This document shows, piece by piece, positions 36,946-48,044 of a DNA stretch of 64,000 nucleotides (position 1 is its first letter; every line of letters begins with the position of its first letter). Below the pieces are notes generated by a model. That model made no database searches, was not told the origin of the DNA, and was given only the letters and a program-made list of their open reading frames with translations. A program made the translations under genes and the position numbers. The stretch covers positions 372,001 through 436,000 of the forward strand of contig NZ_LR134510.1 of NCBI RefSeq assembly GCF_900638385.1, given 5' to 3'. Source of the stretch: Actinobacillus delphinicola. Lineage in GTDB: Bacteria; Pseudomonadota; Gammaproteobacteria; Enterobacterales; Pasteurellaceae.

Positions 36946-38636
36946 GCAATAATACTTACAATCAAATTCCATACATTTCTAATCCTTTTTTTAAAAGCCA
37001 TCCTGCTTATTTAAAAAGCATTCTGGCGCTCTGTAATATCAGATCTGCACCAATAGAAACAGCACGTGTTTTAGAAATTGGCTGTTCAATGGGTGGGAAT
37101 ATTATTCCCCTTGCGATCCAATACCCTCAAATGAATATCGTTGGCATTGATCTATCTTCTGTTCAAGTGGAAAAAGGCAATGAGATTATTCAAAAAATGG
37201 GATTAAAAAATATCGTGTTAATTAATGCGGATATTTCTCAAGTCACTTGTGATGATGGACTATTTGATTATATTATTTGTCACGGTGTGTTTTCATGGGT
37301 ACCACCTGCAGTACAAGAAAGTATTCTAGCACTCATCGAAAAAGCATTAAGTCCAAGTGGTATTGCCTTTGTCTCTTACAATACTTATCCAGGGTGGCAT
37401 ACTTCGATTGCTTATCGTGATATTGCCCTTTTTCAAGATCTTCCGACTGAAACCGCCGAAACACGCTATCAAAATATGATGACAACGTTCGGGTTTTTAA
37501 AAGATACAGTCCCATCTTCTACCCCATTAGGCACTGCTTTAGATAATAATTATGATTCCTTAACCCAGCAACCAAGTTATTACATGCTTCATGAATATTT
37601 AGAGCCTTGCAATATGCCACTCTACTTCATGCAATTCAACAATATGCTAAAAAAACATAATCTACTCCATCTTGTTGATGCAGATTTCTTGCCACAATTC
37701 AACTACCCATCACATTTAACGCAAGAGCAAATTGCTCAATTGCAATCTTTAGCAAATGGCGATGTTATTTATGAAGAACAATTAAAAGACTTTATAAATA
37801 ATCGCCATTTCCGCCAATCTGTTATAACGAGATTAAATAATTTTAACAACATGAAAGATATGCCAAATGAATGGCTAAATTTGCATATTGCATCTAATCT
37901 TACTAAGCGTGAAGATGAAGAAGGGATGGTGAGTTATTATCATAATGAAAAAAAATTGGCAGATGATCCCTCTACCCGTTTTATTTTAGATTATATTTTT
38001 GATAAAAAACTGAGTACTACGCCTGTTTCTGAAATTTATCAGGCATTTCAGAAAAGCTATCCTGAAATATCGATCAATTCTTTCTTTTCCAGCGTAGCGT
38101 TATTAGCGGCGGCCGCTGATATTACATTACGACCTCATTGCGTTAAAGTTAACGATACCTTTCATGAAAAACCATATATTCCCGCAAGCTATCGTTCTCT
38201 TGCCGAGCATCTAATCACGTATGATGATATCAATTTTGCAAACTGTTACCACCATATCGTTTCTTTTACACCAATAGAAAAAATATTTATGACGCTATGC
38301 GATGGTAAACACAGTTTGGCAGAAATTATCGATCACATTATCCAAGGCGTTGAAAATGGAAATTACACTCTTGAAGTAACCCATGATAATTCACAAGCTC
38401 TAACATCAATTCCCGATTTTTCTCAAAAAGAATTACGTCATATATTAAATGAACAACTCATTAATTTATTAAATTACTTAGCCCACAATGGATTCCTTGA
38501 AACATCAACAATTGATGACCAAATTATGCCAGATATGCAAAAAGAGATGTCTACTACTCAAAAAAATAAGAACGAACATAAAAAACAGAAGAAAAATAAA
38601 AAGATGAAAGGAAGTAAAAAAGCCTTAAAAAAATAA
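36942..38636 (+). CDS. Methyltransferase resembling outer-membrane-protein lysine methyltransferases (PKMT)
   Basis: The 564-residue protein has a SAM-binding motif VLEIGCSMGGNIIPLA at residues 43-58, the acidic GIDLSSVQVEKG, and the family-specific DYIICHGVFSWVPPAVQESI and VSYNTYPGWH segments, then a regulatory domain (methyltransferase regulatory domain type, about 215-300) and a winged-helix-like C-terminal region. This layout is that of rickettsial PKMT1/PKMT2, which methylate lysines of the autotransporter OmpB. The last 40 residues are almost all Lys, Asn and Gln. The true substrate here is unknown. Confidence 0.8.
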   Translation: MSNNTYNQIPYISNPFFKSHPAYLKSILALCNIRSAPIETARVLEIGCSMGGNIIPLAIQYPQMNIVGIDLSSVQVEKGNEIIQKMGLKNIVLINADISQVTCDDGLFDYIICHGVFSWVPPAVQESILALIEKALSPSGIAFVSYNTYPGWHTSIAYRDIALFQDLPTETAETRYQNMMTTFGFLKDTVPSSTPLGTALDNNYDSLTQQPSYYMLHEYLEPCNMPLYFMQFNNMLKKHNLLHLVDADFLPQFNYPSHLTQEQIAQLQSLANGDVIYEEQLKDFINNRHFRQSVITRLNNFNNMKDMPNEWLNLHIASNLTKREDEEGMVSYYHNEKKLADDPSTRFILDYIFDKKLSTTPVSEIYQAFQKSYPEISINSFFSSVALLAAAADITLRPHCVKVNDTFHEKPYIPASYRSLAEHLITYDDINFANCYHHIVSFTPIEKIFMTLCDGKHSLAEIIDHIIQGVENGNYTLEVTHDNSQALTSIPDFSQKELRHILNEQLINLLNYLAHNGFLETSTIDDQIMPDMQKEMSTTQKNKNEHKKQKKNKKMKGSKKALKK

Positions 38637-38652
38637 GGCTTTCATTCACTAT

Positions 38653-39168
<516 letters not shown>

Positions 39169-39170
39169 CT

Positions 39171-39200
39171 ATCACGCCCCGATTTTCGTAAAAAATTATA
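39171..39200 (+). repeat. Copy of the dispersed 30-bp element, forward
   Basis: ATCACGCCCCGATTTTCG then TAAAAAATTATA. It fills the space between the tadA start and the thyA stop, overlapping the latter. Confidence 0.92.
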
Positions 39201-40047
39201 CAGAAAATGGATAGCGAATCGGTTCATGGCATTCATAGCCCGTCACCTTAAAATCATCCATCGTCACCCACGTTTCTAAATCACGCAGGCTCTTGATATC
39301 AGGATTAATTTCCAATTTTGGCGATGGGAATGGCTCACGTTTTAATTGCACATCACGCATTAACGGCAACTGATCTTCATAAATATGAGCATTGATAATT
39401 TTATGATATGCCTGTCCAGGCTGTTTATTTGTGATTTGTGCCATCAATGCAAGTAAGGTATAAACTTGCACTTGGTTAAAATTCAAACCTAACGGTACAT
39501 CACAAGAACGTTGATAACTCGTCAAATAAAGTTTATCGCCTAATAAGGAGAACGTGTGCGTATGCATACATGGACGCAAACAACCAAGTTCAAATTCACC
39601 TGGATTATAGAAGGTGAGAATTTCACCACGATCATCAATCCCACGATTTAAATCATCTACAATTTTTTGAAGTTGATCCAATGTACCACCATTTGGTTTT
39701 TGCCAGCGACGTCCTTGCACACCGTAAACACGCCCCATATCATCATGCCCTTTACGATGTGGATTATTCAACCATGCGCTATTTTCATTCGCATTAGCAT
39801 CCCAAGTTTTTGCACCAAGAGCACGGAAATCAGCTGCATTATCATATCCGCGAAGATATCCTAATAGTTCCGCAATCGCTGCTTTCCAAAAACTTTTACG
39901 GGTTGTAATTAAAGGAAATTCACCCTTTTCTACATCATAGGTGAGATCCGCATTAATCACGGTCAAGCAACGTTTTCCCGTTCGTTCATTTTCAACCCAA
40001 GTGCCCTCATCAACAATACGCTGACAAAGATTAAGATATTGACGCAT
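39196..40047 (-). CDS. thyA: Thymidylate synthase
   Basis: ThyA makes dTMP from dUMP with methylene-tetrahydrofolate. The 283-residue protein contains [31 protein letters not shown], the active-site Cys160 in [24 protein letters not shown], and the C-terminal [13 protein letters not shown] that closes the active site. Its last codons extend into the neighbouring dispersed element. It overlaps lgt by one base (TAATG). Confidence 0.97.
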   Translation of the reverse strand: MRQYLNLCQRIVDEGTWVENERTGKRCLTVINADLTYDVEKGEFPLITTRKSFWKAAIAELLGYLRGYDNAADFRALGAKTWDANANENSAWLNNPHRKGHDDMGRVYGVQGRRWQKPNGGTLDQLQKIVDDLNRGIDDRGEILTFYNPGEFELGCLRPCMHTHTFSLLGDKLYLTSYQRSCDVPLGLNFNQVQVYTLLALMAQITNKQPGQAYHKIINAHIYEDQLPLMRDVQLKREPFPSPKLEINPDIKSLRDLETWVTMDDFKVTGYECHEPIRYPFSV

Positions 40048-40895
40048 TATTTTTCCCCTTGATTTTCTTTATTTTTAGTATAAACAGGATCGAGCCCTAC
40101 TCGTCCTACATGCGAATAAGAGTACCAAATAATGAAGGCACCTAAAATAATCATTGGGGTAGAAAGAATTTGTCCCATGGACACATGGTGACCAAAGAAC
40201 AATCCAAGCTGCGGATCCGGCTCACGGAAGAATTCTACAAAGAAGCGGAAAATTCCATAAAAGAATAAAAATAAACCTGCAACTGAGCCTGTTGGGCGTG
40301 GCTTTTTAATAAACCAGTTAAGAATACAGAATAAAACTACACCCTCTAAAAATGCTTCGTATAATTGCGAAGGATGACGTGGTAAATAACCACCAGATGG
40401 GAAAAGCACTGCCCATGGTACATCTGTCACTCGTCCCCATAATTCATCGTTAATAAAGTTACCGATACGTCCTGCACCTAATCCAAATGGAATGAGCGGG
40501 GCAACAAAATCAGCAGTTTGCCAAAATCCATGATTTTGGCGACGTGCGGTCCACCACATGGCTAAAATCACACCGATTAAGCCGCCGTGGAAAGACATGC
40601 CACCATCCCATACTTTAAATAAATACAATGGGTTATGAATAAAATATTCAAATTGGTAGAATAAAACATAGCCAATACGACCACCAAGGAAAACGCCTAA
40701 GAAGCCGTTGAATAATAAATTATCAACTTGGTCAACCGTCCATACCCCGTTTGAACGCTTAGCACGGCTTACAGCTAACCAGCGAGCAAACAAGAAACCA
40801 ATTAAATACATTAATCCATACCAACGTAAACCTATCGGTCCAAATTCAAAGATGACGGGATTAAAATGAGGATAAGTAATAAAATGATGAGCCAT
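40047..40895 (-). CDS. lgt: Prolipoprotein diacylglyceryl transferase
   Basis: Lgt transfers diacylglycerol from phosphatidylglycerol to the lipobox Cys of prolipoproteins in the inner membrane. The 282-residue protein has about seven helices and the family segments [54 protein letters not shown] and HPSQLYEA. It would process the lipoprotein encoded at 20786-21235. Downstream thyA is translationally coupled. Confidence 0.97.
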   Translation of the reverse strand: MAHHFITYPHFNPVIFEFGPIGLRWYGLMYLIGFLFARWLAVSRAKRSNGVWTVDQVDNLLFNGFLGVFLGGRIGYVLFYQFEYFIHNPLYLFKVWDGGMSFHGGLIGVILAMWWTARRQNHGFWQTADFVAPLIPFGLGAGRIGNFINDELWGRVTDVPWAVLFPSGGYLPRHPSQLYEAFLEGVVLFCILNWFIKKPRPTGSVAGLFLFFYGIFRFFVEFFREPDPQLGLFFGHHVSMGQILSTPMIILGAFIIWYSYSHVGRVGLDPVYTKNKENQGEK

Positions 40896-40904
40896 AAAAT
40901 TCCT

Positions 40905-41705
40905 TTATCTAAATAACATATCAATTGCGATCGCAATCAATAATCCTGCAAAACACTTTTTCAAGGTTGGCACTGGTAACTTATCTACCATTTTTGCGCC
41001 TAATTTTGCTGTAAAAAATGATGCTAATGTAATACCAACAACGGCAGGTACATAAACATATCCTAAAGAATACGGTGGTAATGCTTTAACGCCCCAACCA
41101 TGGATCATATAGCTAATAGCGCTAGAAAGCCCTAATAACATAGAACAAAATGCTGAAGTCCCAATCGCTTTTTTAATAGATACACCACGAGAGTTTAGGA
41201 ATGGTACGGTAAAACCGCCACCGCCGATCCCTGCAGCACTAGCAGCAAGACCTATTCCAATTCCACCTAAAATTGCAGAAAAAGGGGTTAATTTTTTATC
41301 CTGTGAGACTTTCTTGATAGAACGGAACATTTTTACCGCAAGATAAATCATCAATACAGCAAAAATTTTGACAACCAAATGTTTATCAAGTTTCGTAATA
41401 AAATCACTCGCAATATAACCTGTTAATACTAAAGTTGGAGCTAAATATTTTGCTGCCTCCCACTGAATATTACCTAATTTGTAATGTTTTTCTGTTGAGG
41501 CAAGGGTCGTTATGGCAATTGTTGCAAATGAAGTACCAAGGATAATACTCATTTGTAAAGGGCTATTTATGCCAAGCCACGGCAAAAGATAGAATAGTGC
41601 GGGAACAACTACCATTCCCCCACCAATACCAAATAATCCCGCTAAAAAGCCTGAAAACGCCCCCAAGATAAGGAAACAAATGAAAAAGCCTAAGAAAGTT
41701 ACCAA
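40905..41705 (-). CDS. TSUP-family (TauE/SafE) membrane transporter
   Basis: The 266-residue protein has eight or so membrane helices and the two repeated TauE/SafE motifs: GLFGIGGGMVVVPALFYL near the N-terminus and AAGIGGGGFTVPFLNSRG in the second half. Family members export sulfite, sulfoacetate or related anions; the substrate is not readable here. It lies between rppH and lgt, 9 bases from the latter, an arrangement I recall from H. influenzae. Confidence 0.88.
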   Translation of the reverse strand: MVTFLGFFICFLILGAFSGFLAGLFGIGGGMVVVPALFYLLPWLGINSPLQMSIILGTSFATIAITTLASTEKHYKLGNIQWEAAKYLAPTLVLTGYIASDFITKLDKHLVVKIFAVLMIYLAVKMFRSIKKVSQDKKLTPFSAILGGIGIGLAASAAGIGGGGFTVPFLNSRGVSIKKAIGTSAFCSMLLGLSSAISYMIHGWGVKALPPYSLGYVYVPAVVGITLASFFTAKLGAKMVDKLPVPTLKKCFAGLLIAIAIDMLFR

Positions 41706-41706
41706 T

Positions 41707-42288
41707 TTATACCTCCTCTATCATATGTCGTTTCGATTTATCGCCATGATAACGGTTTGTATTTTTGCTTTGGTAGCGTTTCTGGTCATCCCGTCCAGCT
41801 CCTATTGCACTGTCTTTATCAAAAAGCTGATGAGCAAATTCTTTCATCGCACGTCGATAAACATCTTTTTTGAAAGATACCACTTGACGCACGGGATACC
41901 AAAAACTTACCCAGCGCCATCCATCAAACTCAGGCGTATTCGTTGTTTGCATGTTAATTTGTTTTTCATCACCAATAAATTGTAATAAAAACCAACGTTG
42001 CTTCTGACCAATACACACAGGCTTTGTATCGTAACGTAATAAGCGTTTAGGTAGCTTATAACGCAACCAATATTTTGATACATAAAGAATTTTTACGTCT
42101 TGTGGTCTTAGACCAATCTCCTCGTAAAGTTCCCGATACATCGCCTGTTCTAACGTTTCATTTTCATTAATGCCACCTTGCGGAAACTGCCATGAATTTT
42201 GTCCAAAGCGTTTTGCCCACAAAACTTGTCGTTGAGCATTACAAATAACGATCCCTACATTTGGGCGATACCCATCAAAATCTAACAT
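41707..42288 (-). CDS. rppH: RNA pyrophosphohydrolase RppH
   Basis: RppH removes pyrophosphate from mRNA 5' ends, triggering RNase E decay. The 193-residue protein starts [17 protein letters not shown] and carries the Nudix box [23 protein letters not shown] at about residues 38-60. The C-terminal tail is basic. Its stop is one base from the TSUP gene start. Confidence 0.96.
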   Translation of the reverse strand: MLDFDGYRPNVGIVICNAQRQVLWAKRFGQNSWQFPQGGINENETLEQAMYRELYEEIGLRPQDVKILYVSKYWLRYKLPKRLLRYDTKPVCIGQKQRWFLLQFIGDEKQINMQTTNTPEFDGWRWVSFWYPVRQVVSFKKDVYRRAMKEFAHQLFDKDSAIGAGRDDQKRYQSKNTNRYHGDKSKRHMIEEV

Positions 42289-42300
42289 CCAATCCCCGTT

Positions 42301-44454
42301 CTATTTGTTATCTACTGGCATTGGTTGCCAAATAATTTGCCAGCAATTATGAATTTTAGGATTACGTTCAAAATCTAATGGCAATGTTCTTTTAGAAATT
42401 TCAATGGCCTTTAAACCTAATTTTTCTAAAGCATCAAAATCCATCTTAAATCCACGTTTATTATTTGAGAAAATAATCGTCCCATTCGGTCGTAAGATCT
42501 TCGCTAGATTTGTGAATAATTTTGGATGATCTCGTTGAACATCCCAACTATCTTCCATACGTTTTGAATTCGAAAATGTTGGTGGATCAACGAAAATAAG
42601 ATCAAAATCAGATTTACATTCATCTAACCATTGCAAACAATCAGCTTGAATAAGTCGGTGTTTACGTCCTGTATGAATATCATTCAGCTCTAAGTTTTGT
42701 TCTGCCCAGTTTAGATAGGTATGCGACATATCAACGGTCGTTGTGGATTTTGCCCCACCTATTGCTGCGTGAACGGTTCCTGCTCCCGTGTAAGCAAAAA
42801 GATTTAAGAAATCTTTTCCTGCAGCCATCTCGCCTAGCATTTTGCGTGTTTTACGGTGATCGAGGAATAAGCCTGTATCCAAGTAATCAGTTAAATTTAC
42901 CCATAAATTTGCGTTATATTCCTTCACATAAAAATATTCGCCTTTATGCGCTAATTTTTCGTATTGATTGGTTCCTTTTTGTTTCTGTCTGACTTTTAAA
43001 ATAAGCTTATTTGTTTCAACATCTAAAACAGACAATGTCGCACTAATTGCATCTAATAAGCGTTGACGAGCTTTGTTTTCATCCACATTCTTAGGTGCAG
43101 CATATTCTTGGATAACAACATGATCCCCGTAAACATCGACAGCGAGATTATATTCAGGCAAATCCGCATCATATAAACGATATGCCTCAATCCCCTCTTT
43201 TTTCGCCCATTTTTCAATTTTTTTACGATTTTTTTGTAAACGGTTAGCAAAATCAGGCGCCACTTGTGCATTTTTCTCAAAAGTTAACTGCTGATCAGCT
43301 CGATCTTTCGCATTTTCACTGATTTTATAATTCTTTTGTAAGCATTCTAACGGTCCATTCTTCGCTTTAAATTGGCGATGAGAACGTAAACGTAAGCAAT
43401 CTAATAAACTTGGTTCGCTACTAAAAATCGATGCATTCCAACCAGCAAATTCTGTTTTTAATTTTTGTCCAAAGACAGAATAAAGTGCAATTAGTGCTGG
43501 GGTTGTGCCTAGTCGCTCACCGTATGGCGGGTTACACACGACGGTTCCCGTAACTTCACTTTCACAAGGATTTTTAAAATCTGCGATGTCACTTTGTTGC
43601 CAATGGATAAGATGCCCTACGTCGGCTTGTTCGGCATTACGTTTTGCTTTTTCTAAAACTTTCGAATCCAAGTCTGAGCCATAGAATTGTGCAGGAATAT
43701 TTTGACCATCTTTTGCTTGTTGCTCAGCTTCGGCTTTTACTTTTGTCCAAATAGTTTCATCATGATCTTTCCAGAAATCAAATCCCCAATGTTGGCGTTT
43801 TAAATTTGGTGCAATATTTGCAGCCATTTGCGCACCTTCAATCAGAAGTGTTCCTGAACCACACATTGGATCAACTAATGGCGTTACTTTATCCCAACCT
43901 GAGCGCAAAATAATTGCGGCTGCTAAGGTTTCACGTAGTGGTGCTTCACCTGCTGCCGTACGGTAACCTCTTAAATGTAAAGCCTCACCACTTAAATCAA
44001 GAGAAAGGATTAATTCATCACGATTTAAATAAGCATGAATACGGATATCAGGATTTTGTTTATCCACAGTTGGACGAGGAAAACCATGACGTTCAAAGTA
44101 ATCTACAATCGCATCTTTGATACGCATTGCACCAAACTGACTATGGCGAATAACTTCGTTTGTTCCATTAAAATCAACAAAAAAAGTACAACGAGGATCA
44201 AAAATATCTTTCCAGTTTTGATTATAAACTGAGGAATACAAATCCATATCACTGAAAATTTTAGCTTGTGTAAGAGGTAGTAAAATACGTGACGCTAAAC
44301 GTGACCATAATAAGGTTCGATAGAGTGTTTCTTGATCCGCCTCATAATGTACCCCGCCTTGTGCGATACGGCATTGTTGGGCACCCAGTTGGGTCAATTC
44401 CACTTTTAAAAGTTCTTCAAATCCACGTGCAGTGGTAGCAAAAAGTTGTTTCAT
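42301..44454 (-). CDS. rlmL: 23S rRNA methyltransferase RlmKL (fused G2069/G2445 enzyme)
   Basis: The two-domain enzyme methylates G2445 (N2) and G2069 (N7) of 23S rRNA. The 717-residue protein has a THUMP domain at the N-terminus ([14 protein letters not shown]), the first Rossmann methyltransferase domain with [14 protein letters not shown] and [11 protein letters not shown], and a second one with [33 protein letters not shown] and [13 protein letters not shown]. Length matches E. coli RlmL (about 700). Confidence 0.95.
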   Translation of the reverse strand: MKQLFATTARGFEELLKVELTQLGAQQCRIAQGGVHYEADQETLYRTLLWSRLASRILLPLTQAKIFSDMDLYSSVYNQNWKDIFDPRCTFFVDFNGTNEVIRHSQFGAMRIKDAIVDYFERHGFPRPTVDKQNPDIRIHAYLNRDELILSLDLSGEALHLRGYRTAAGEAPLRETLAAAIILRSGWDKVTPLVDPMCGSGTLLIEGAQMAANIAPNLKRQHWGFDFWKDHDETIWTKVKAEAEQQAKDGQNIPAQFYGSDLDSKVLEKAKRNAEQADVGHLIHWQQSDIADFKNPCESEVTGTVVCNPPYGERLGTTPALIALYSVFGQKLKTEFAGWNASIFSSEPSLLDCLRLRSHRQFKAKNGPLECLQKNYKISENAKDRADQQLTFEKNAQVAPDFANRLQKNRKKIEKWAKKEGIEAYRLYDADLPEYNLAVDVYGDHVVIQEYAAPKNVDENKARQRLLDAISATLSVLDVETNKLILKVRQKQKGTNQYEKLAHKGEYFYVKEYNANLWVNLTDYLDTGLFLDHRKTRKMLGEMAAGKDFLNLFAYTGAGTVHAAIGGAKSTTTVDMSHTYLNWAEQNLELNDIHTGRKHRLIQADCLQWLDECKSDFDLIFVDPPTFSNSKRMEDSWDVQRDHPKLFTNLAKILRPNGTIIFSNNKRGFKMDFDALEKLGLKAIEISKRTLPLDFERNPKIHNCWQIIWQPMPVDNK

Positions 44455-44518
44455 AATTTGTCTTACACTAAATCTAAAAATACCTGAGATTATAACAAAG
44501 TTAAGCCAGTTTAGCAGT

Positions 44519-44556
44519 AAAAAAGGATTAAACCTTTCGGCTTAATCCTTTTATTA
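44519..44556 (-). terminator. Terminator of the ushA pair
   Basis: AAAAGGATTAA / TTAATCCTTTT stem (44521-44531 and 44542-44552), followed on the minus strand by TTTTTTA, 22 bases after the stop of the second ushA gene. Confidence 0.88.
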
Positions 44557-44577
44557 ATAGTGAATAAAAATTTAGGA

Positions 44578-46251
44578 TCAGTTATTTTTAAAGATCACCG
44601 TATCTTTTGGTGCATAGGCTGCAGCATCAATCGGGCTATGGGTTTGAATATATTCTTTTAATACATTCGCATCCACAAATCCTGTATCAACTGCATGTGT
44701 AAGTTTTGGATAGCCATCACCACCAATCGCATTATAATGCGGTACACTGAAGGTGTAGGTCGCATTTGCTTGGAGTGGTTTTCCATTAATTTTCACATCT
44801 TCAACCCCTTTTTTAGTCACGACCATAGAAATATTAGATGAGAATTGTGGGTATGCTCCTGAATCGACTGACATATTTGCGACAACATCAAGATATTTAA
44901 TTAATTCTGCACCTGTCATGGTTGCCTTAGCGATCGTATTACCAAATGGTTGAACTTTTAAAATATCTTTATAAGTCACATCGCCTGAATTAATGGAATC
45001 ACGCACACCGCCAGAATTCATAATACCAAAATCAGCATTGACCTTTTTATATTGTGCAGTGGCAATAAGATTTCCTAAATTGGTTTGTCTAAAACGTACA
45101 ACATTTCGATCACCCATTAAAGTACCCTCAACTTCACCGACCTTAATTTGTAACGATTTCACGCCATTATCTTGATACGGTTTTAAAATTTTGAGCATTT
45201 GTGGATCTTCAGGAATAGTTTTCCCAACAACTTGATAAACTTTTTTACCATTAACTACTTTTTTCTCTGTCATATTCACAGGGATTAATTGATAATTTAA
45301 GAGCGTTAATTTGCTGTCTTTATATCTAAAGTCAGCTCGCCCTACATATTTACCCCATTCATAGGCTTGAACGATCCAAGTACCATTTTGCTGATCTGGT
45401 CGGCAGGCAGCACCCGGTTTAAAGTTAGTATCATAGGTTTTTAAATCCGCATTCATGCAAACTGGGTTTTGTGAATGCCCACCTACAATCATATTTAATT
45501 CGCCACGTGGTAAAGAACGAGCCATTGTTACATCGCCCGGTGCATTAATACCGTGTTCTGCATTATGATAGTGTCCCATATGCGTAATTGCGAAAATCAA
45601 ATCAGGATGATCTTTTTTCTTAATTTCAGGAATGAGGGTTTTCATTTCTTGAACAGGATTTCTAAATTCTAAATCCCCCACGTACGCAGGATTACCAATT
45701 TTAGCGGTATCTTCTGTCGTTAAACCAATAACAGCAATTTTCACTCCACCTTCATTGAAAATTTTATATGGTTGAAATAAGCGTTTTCCTGTTTTCTTAT
45801 CATAAATATTCGCAGCTAAGAATGGAAATTTAGCCCATTTTGCTTGTTTCATAAGAACAGCTCGTGGATTATCAAATTCATGATTACCAACCGCCATTGC
45901 GTTATAACCTAGCGCATTCATTCCCATAAAATCAGGTTTCGCATCCTGCATATCCGATTCTGGTACGCCTGTATTAATATCGCCACCAGAAAATAAAAGT
46001 ACATAACCATGTTTAGCCTGTACTTCTTTACGAATATTATCAATCAAGGTTTTACGAGCAGACATACCGTACTCACCACGTTGATTTTTCCAAAAATGCC
46101 CATGGTTATCATTGGTATGTAAAATCGTAATATCAATACCTTGATCTTGTGTTTGTGCAACTTGAGTAGCAAATGCCATATTGCTTGCTCCTAATGTTGC
46201 CACCCCTAGTACTAACAACCCAATAGTAGAACGCTTTGCTTTAAGTTTCAT
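44578..46251 (-). CDS. ushA: UshA-type 5'-nucleotidase/UDP-sugar hydrolase, paralogue 2
   Basis: Secreted enzyme that hydrolyses UDP-sugars and nucleotides in the periplasm. From this start it has 557 residues with a signal peptide ending ASNMAFA. Metal-site motifs are ILHTNDNHGHFW, FSGGDINTGVPESD, GNHEFDNP, THMGHYHNAEHG and GGHSQ; the C-terminal substrate domain has NSGGVRDSI and GGDGYPKL. It agrees with E. coli UshA far better than with NadN. AGGA upstream supports 46251; the frame is open 12 codons further. It follows its close paralogue by 37 bases. Confidence 0.93.
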   Translation of the reverse strand: MKLKAKRSTIGLLVLGVATLGASNMAFATQVAQTQDQGIDITILHTNDNHGHFWKNQRGEYGMSARKTLIDNIRKEVQAKHGYVLLFSGGDINTGVPESDMQDAKPDFMGMNALGYNAMAVGNHEFDNPRAVLMKQAKWAKFPFLAANIYDKKTGKRLFQPYKIFNEGGVKIAVIGLTTEDTAKIGNPAYVGDLEFRNPVQEMKTLIPEIKKKDHPDLIFAITHMGHYHNAEHGINAPGDVTMARSLPRGELNMIVGGHSQNPVCMNADLKTYDTNFKPGAACRPDQQNGTWIVQAYEWGKYVGRADFRYKDSKLTLLNYQLIPVNMTEKKVVNGKKVYQVVGKTIPEDPQMLKILKPYQDNGVKSLQIKVGEVEGTLMGDRNVVRFRQTNLGNLIATAQYKKVNADFGIMNSGGVRDSINSGDVTYKDILKVQPFGNTIAKATMTGAELIKYLDVVANMSVDSGAYPQFSSNISMVVTKKGVEDVKINGKPLQANATYTFSVPHYNAIGGDGYPKLTHAVDTGFVDANVLKEYIQTHSPIDAAAYAPKDTVIFKNN

Positions 46252-46288
46252 CTTCTTATCCTCATATTTAGAAAGTGAAAATAACAAA

Positions 46289-47962
46289 CTACTCGTTTTT
46301 AAAAATTACAGTATTTTTTGGCATAAATGCCTCTGCATCTATAGGGCTATGGGTTTGAATGTATTCTTTCAATACATTCGCATAGGTTAATCCTGTATTT
46401 ACAACATTTTTAAGTTTTGGATAACCATCGCCACCCACAGCATTATAGTACGGTAATGCAAAAGTATAAGTCGCTTTTGCTTGAATCGGTTTACCATTCA
46501 GTTTTACATCTTGCACACCTTTTTTGGTCACAATCATCGAAATATTTGATGAAAACTGTGGATAGGCCCCAGAATCAACTGACATATTCGCCACAACATC
46601 AAGATATTTAATTAAATCAGCACCTGTTAAAGTTGCCTTAGCAATAGTATTACCAAATGGTTGTACTTTTAAAATATCTTTATACGTCACTGCCCCAGAA
46701 TTAATAGAATCGCGAATCCCTCCAGAATTTTTAATACCAAAATCGGCATTCACTTTTTTATATTGTATCGTAGCAATAAAATTACCGAGATTTGTCTGTT
46801 TAAAACGGACGACGTCACGATCACCTAATAATAATCCATGCACTTCACCAATTTTAATTTTGAGTGATTTTTTACCATTCTCTTGATACGGCTTCAAAAT
46901 TTTTAGCATTTGTGGATCTTCTGGGATTGTTTTCCCCACAACTTGATAAATTTCCTTACCATCGATGCGTTTTTTCTCCGTCATATTAACTGGGATTAAT
47001 TGGTAATTGACTAAAGTAAATTTACCATCTTTGTATTTAAAATCTGCTCGTCCAACATATTTACCCCATTCGTAGGCTTGCACAATCCATGTTCCATTTT
47101 GTTTATCTGGTCGACAAGCTGCCCCTGGTTTAAAGTTTTTATCGTAGGTTTTAAGATCTGGATTCATACACACTGGATTTTGACTATGTCCGCCAATAAT
47201 CATATTTAACTCACCTTGCGGTAAAGAACGTGCTAACGTTACGTCTCCGGGCGCATTAACGCCGTGTTCAGCGTTGTGATAGTGCCCCATATGCGTAATG
47301 GCAAAAATCAAGTCAGGATGATCTTTTTTCTTAATTTCTGGAATGAGCGTTTTAATTTCTTCGATAGGGTTTTTAAAGACGATATTTTTTACATAAGCTG
47401 GATTACCGACTTTTGCAGTGTCTTCCGTCGTTAAACCAATTACGGCAATCCGTACCCCACCTTCATTAAAAATTTTATACGGTTGAAAAATACGTTTACC
47501 CGTTTTTTTATCATAAATATTTGCAGCTAAAAATGGAAAGTTTGCCCAATGAGCCTGTTTCATTAATACTGAGAGAGGATTATCAAATTCATGGTTTCCA
47601 ACCGCCATTGCATTATATCCTAGTGCATTCATACCCATAAAATCTGGTTTGGCATCTTGCATATCGGATTCTGGTACGCCAGTGTTAATATCACCGCCAG
47701 AGAATAGCAATACATAACCATGTTTAGCTTGTACTTCTTTACGAATACTATCGATCAAGGTTTTACGCGCCGCCATACCGTATTCACCATGCTGATTTTT
47801 CCAAAAGTGCCCATGATTATCATTGGTATGTAAAATTGTGATTTCTACCGTTTTATCTTGCGTTGGAGCAACTTGTGCTGCATGTGCTATTTGTCCATAA
47901 GCCAATCCTGCTGTACCAAGAACCAATAATTGTAGTGCACAAGCCTTCATCTTAAATTCCAT
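46289..47962 (-). CDS. ushA: UshA-type 5'-nucleotidase/UDP-sugar hydrolase, paralogue 1
   Basis: Same domain plan and motifs as the following gene; the two proteins are clearly recent paralogues, nearly identical over long stretches (for example FSGGDINTGVPESD through GNHEFDNP). The signal peptide is different (LLVLGTAGLAYGQIAHA). Substitutions include GIKNSGGIRDS against GIMNSGGVRDS in the substrate domain. AGAGGA precedes the first ATG at 47962. First gene of a two-gene unit; no promoter box stood out. Confidence 0.93.
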   Translation of the reverse strand: MEFKMKACALQLLVLGTAGLAYGQIAHAAQVAPTQDKTVEITILHTNDNHGHFWKNQHGEYGMAARKTLIDSIRKEVQAKHGYVLLFSGGDINTGVPESDMQDAKPDFMGMNALGYNAMAVGNHEFDNPLSVLMKQAHWANFPFLAANIYDKKTGKRIFQPYKIFNEGGVRIAVIGLTTEDTAKVGNPAYVKNIVFKNPIEEIKTLIPEIKKKDHPDLIFAITHMGHYHNAEHGVNAPGDVTLARSLPQGELNMIIGGHSQNPVCMNPDLKTYDKNFKPGAACRPDKQNGTWIVQAYEWGKYVGRADFKYKDGKFTLVNYQLIPVNMTEKKRIDGKEIYQVVGKTIPEDPQMLKILKPYQENGKKSLKIKIGEVHGLLLGDRDVVRFKQTNLGNFIATIQYKKVNADFGIKNSGGIRDSINSGAVTYKDILKVQPFGNTIAKATLTGADLIKYLDVVANMSVDSGAYPQFSSNISMIVTKKGVQDVKLNGKPIQAKATYTFALPYYNAVGGDGYPKLKNVVNTGLTYANVLKEYIQTHSPIDAEAFMPKNTVIFKNE

Positions 47963-48002
47963 TAAATCCTCTGTATGATATCTGTTGTGTGTAAAAATGA
48001 CG

Positions 48003-48040
48003 CAAAAAAAAAGCCAGTATTAAAAATACTGGCTTTTAAA
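48003..48040 (-). terminator. Terminator of efp
   Basis: Perfect 13-base stem AAAAGCCAGTATT / AATACTGGCTTTT with a three-base loop and A/T runs on both sides, 5 bases after the efp stop. Confidence 0.92.
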
Positions 48041-48044
48041 AAAA

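Noticed and set aside
38617-38644. AAAGCCTTA / TAAGGCTTT as a terminator of the methyltransferase gene
   Set aside because: The hairpin overlaps the last codons and stop and no T-run follows; it might still slow transcription, but support is thin.
41088-41110. TTTAACGCCCCAACC in the TSUP gene as an element copy
   Set aside because: No AT tracts follow the core; chance similarity.
44578-47962. The tandem nucleotidases as NadN-type NAD nucleotidases
   Set aside because: Motifs and overall sequence (HTNDNHGHFWKN, INTGVPESD, THMGHYHNAEHG) follow E. coli UshA rather than H. influenzae NadN.
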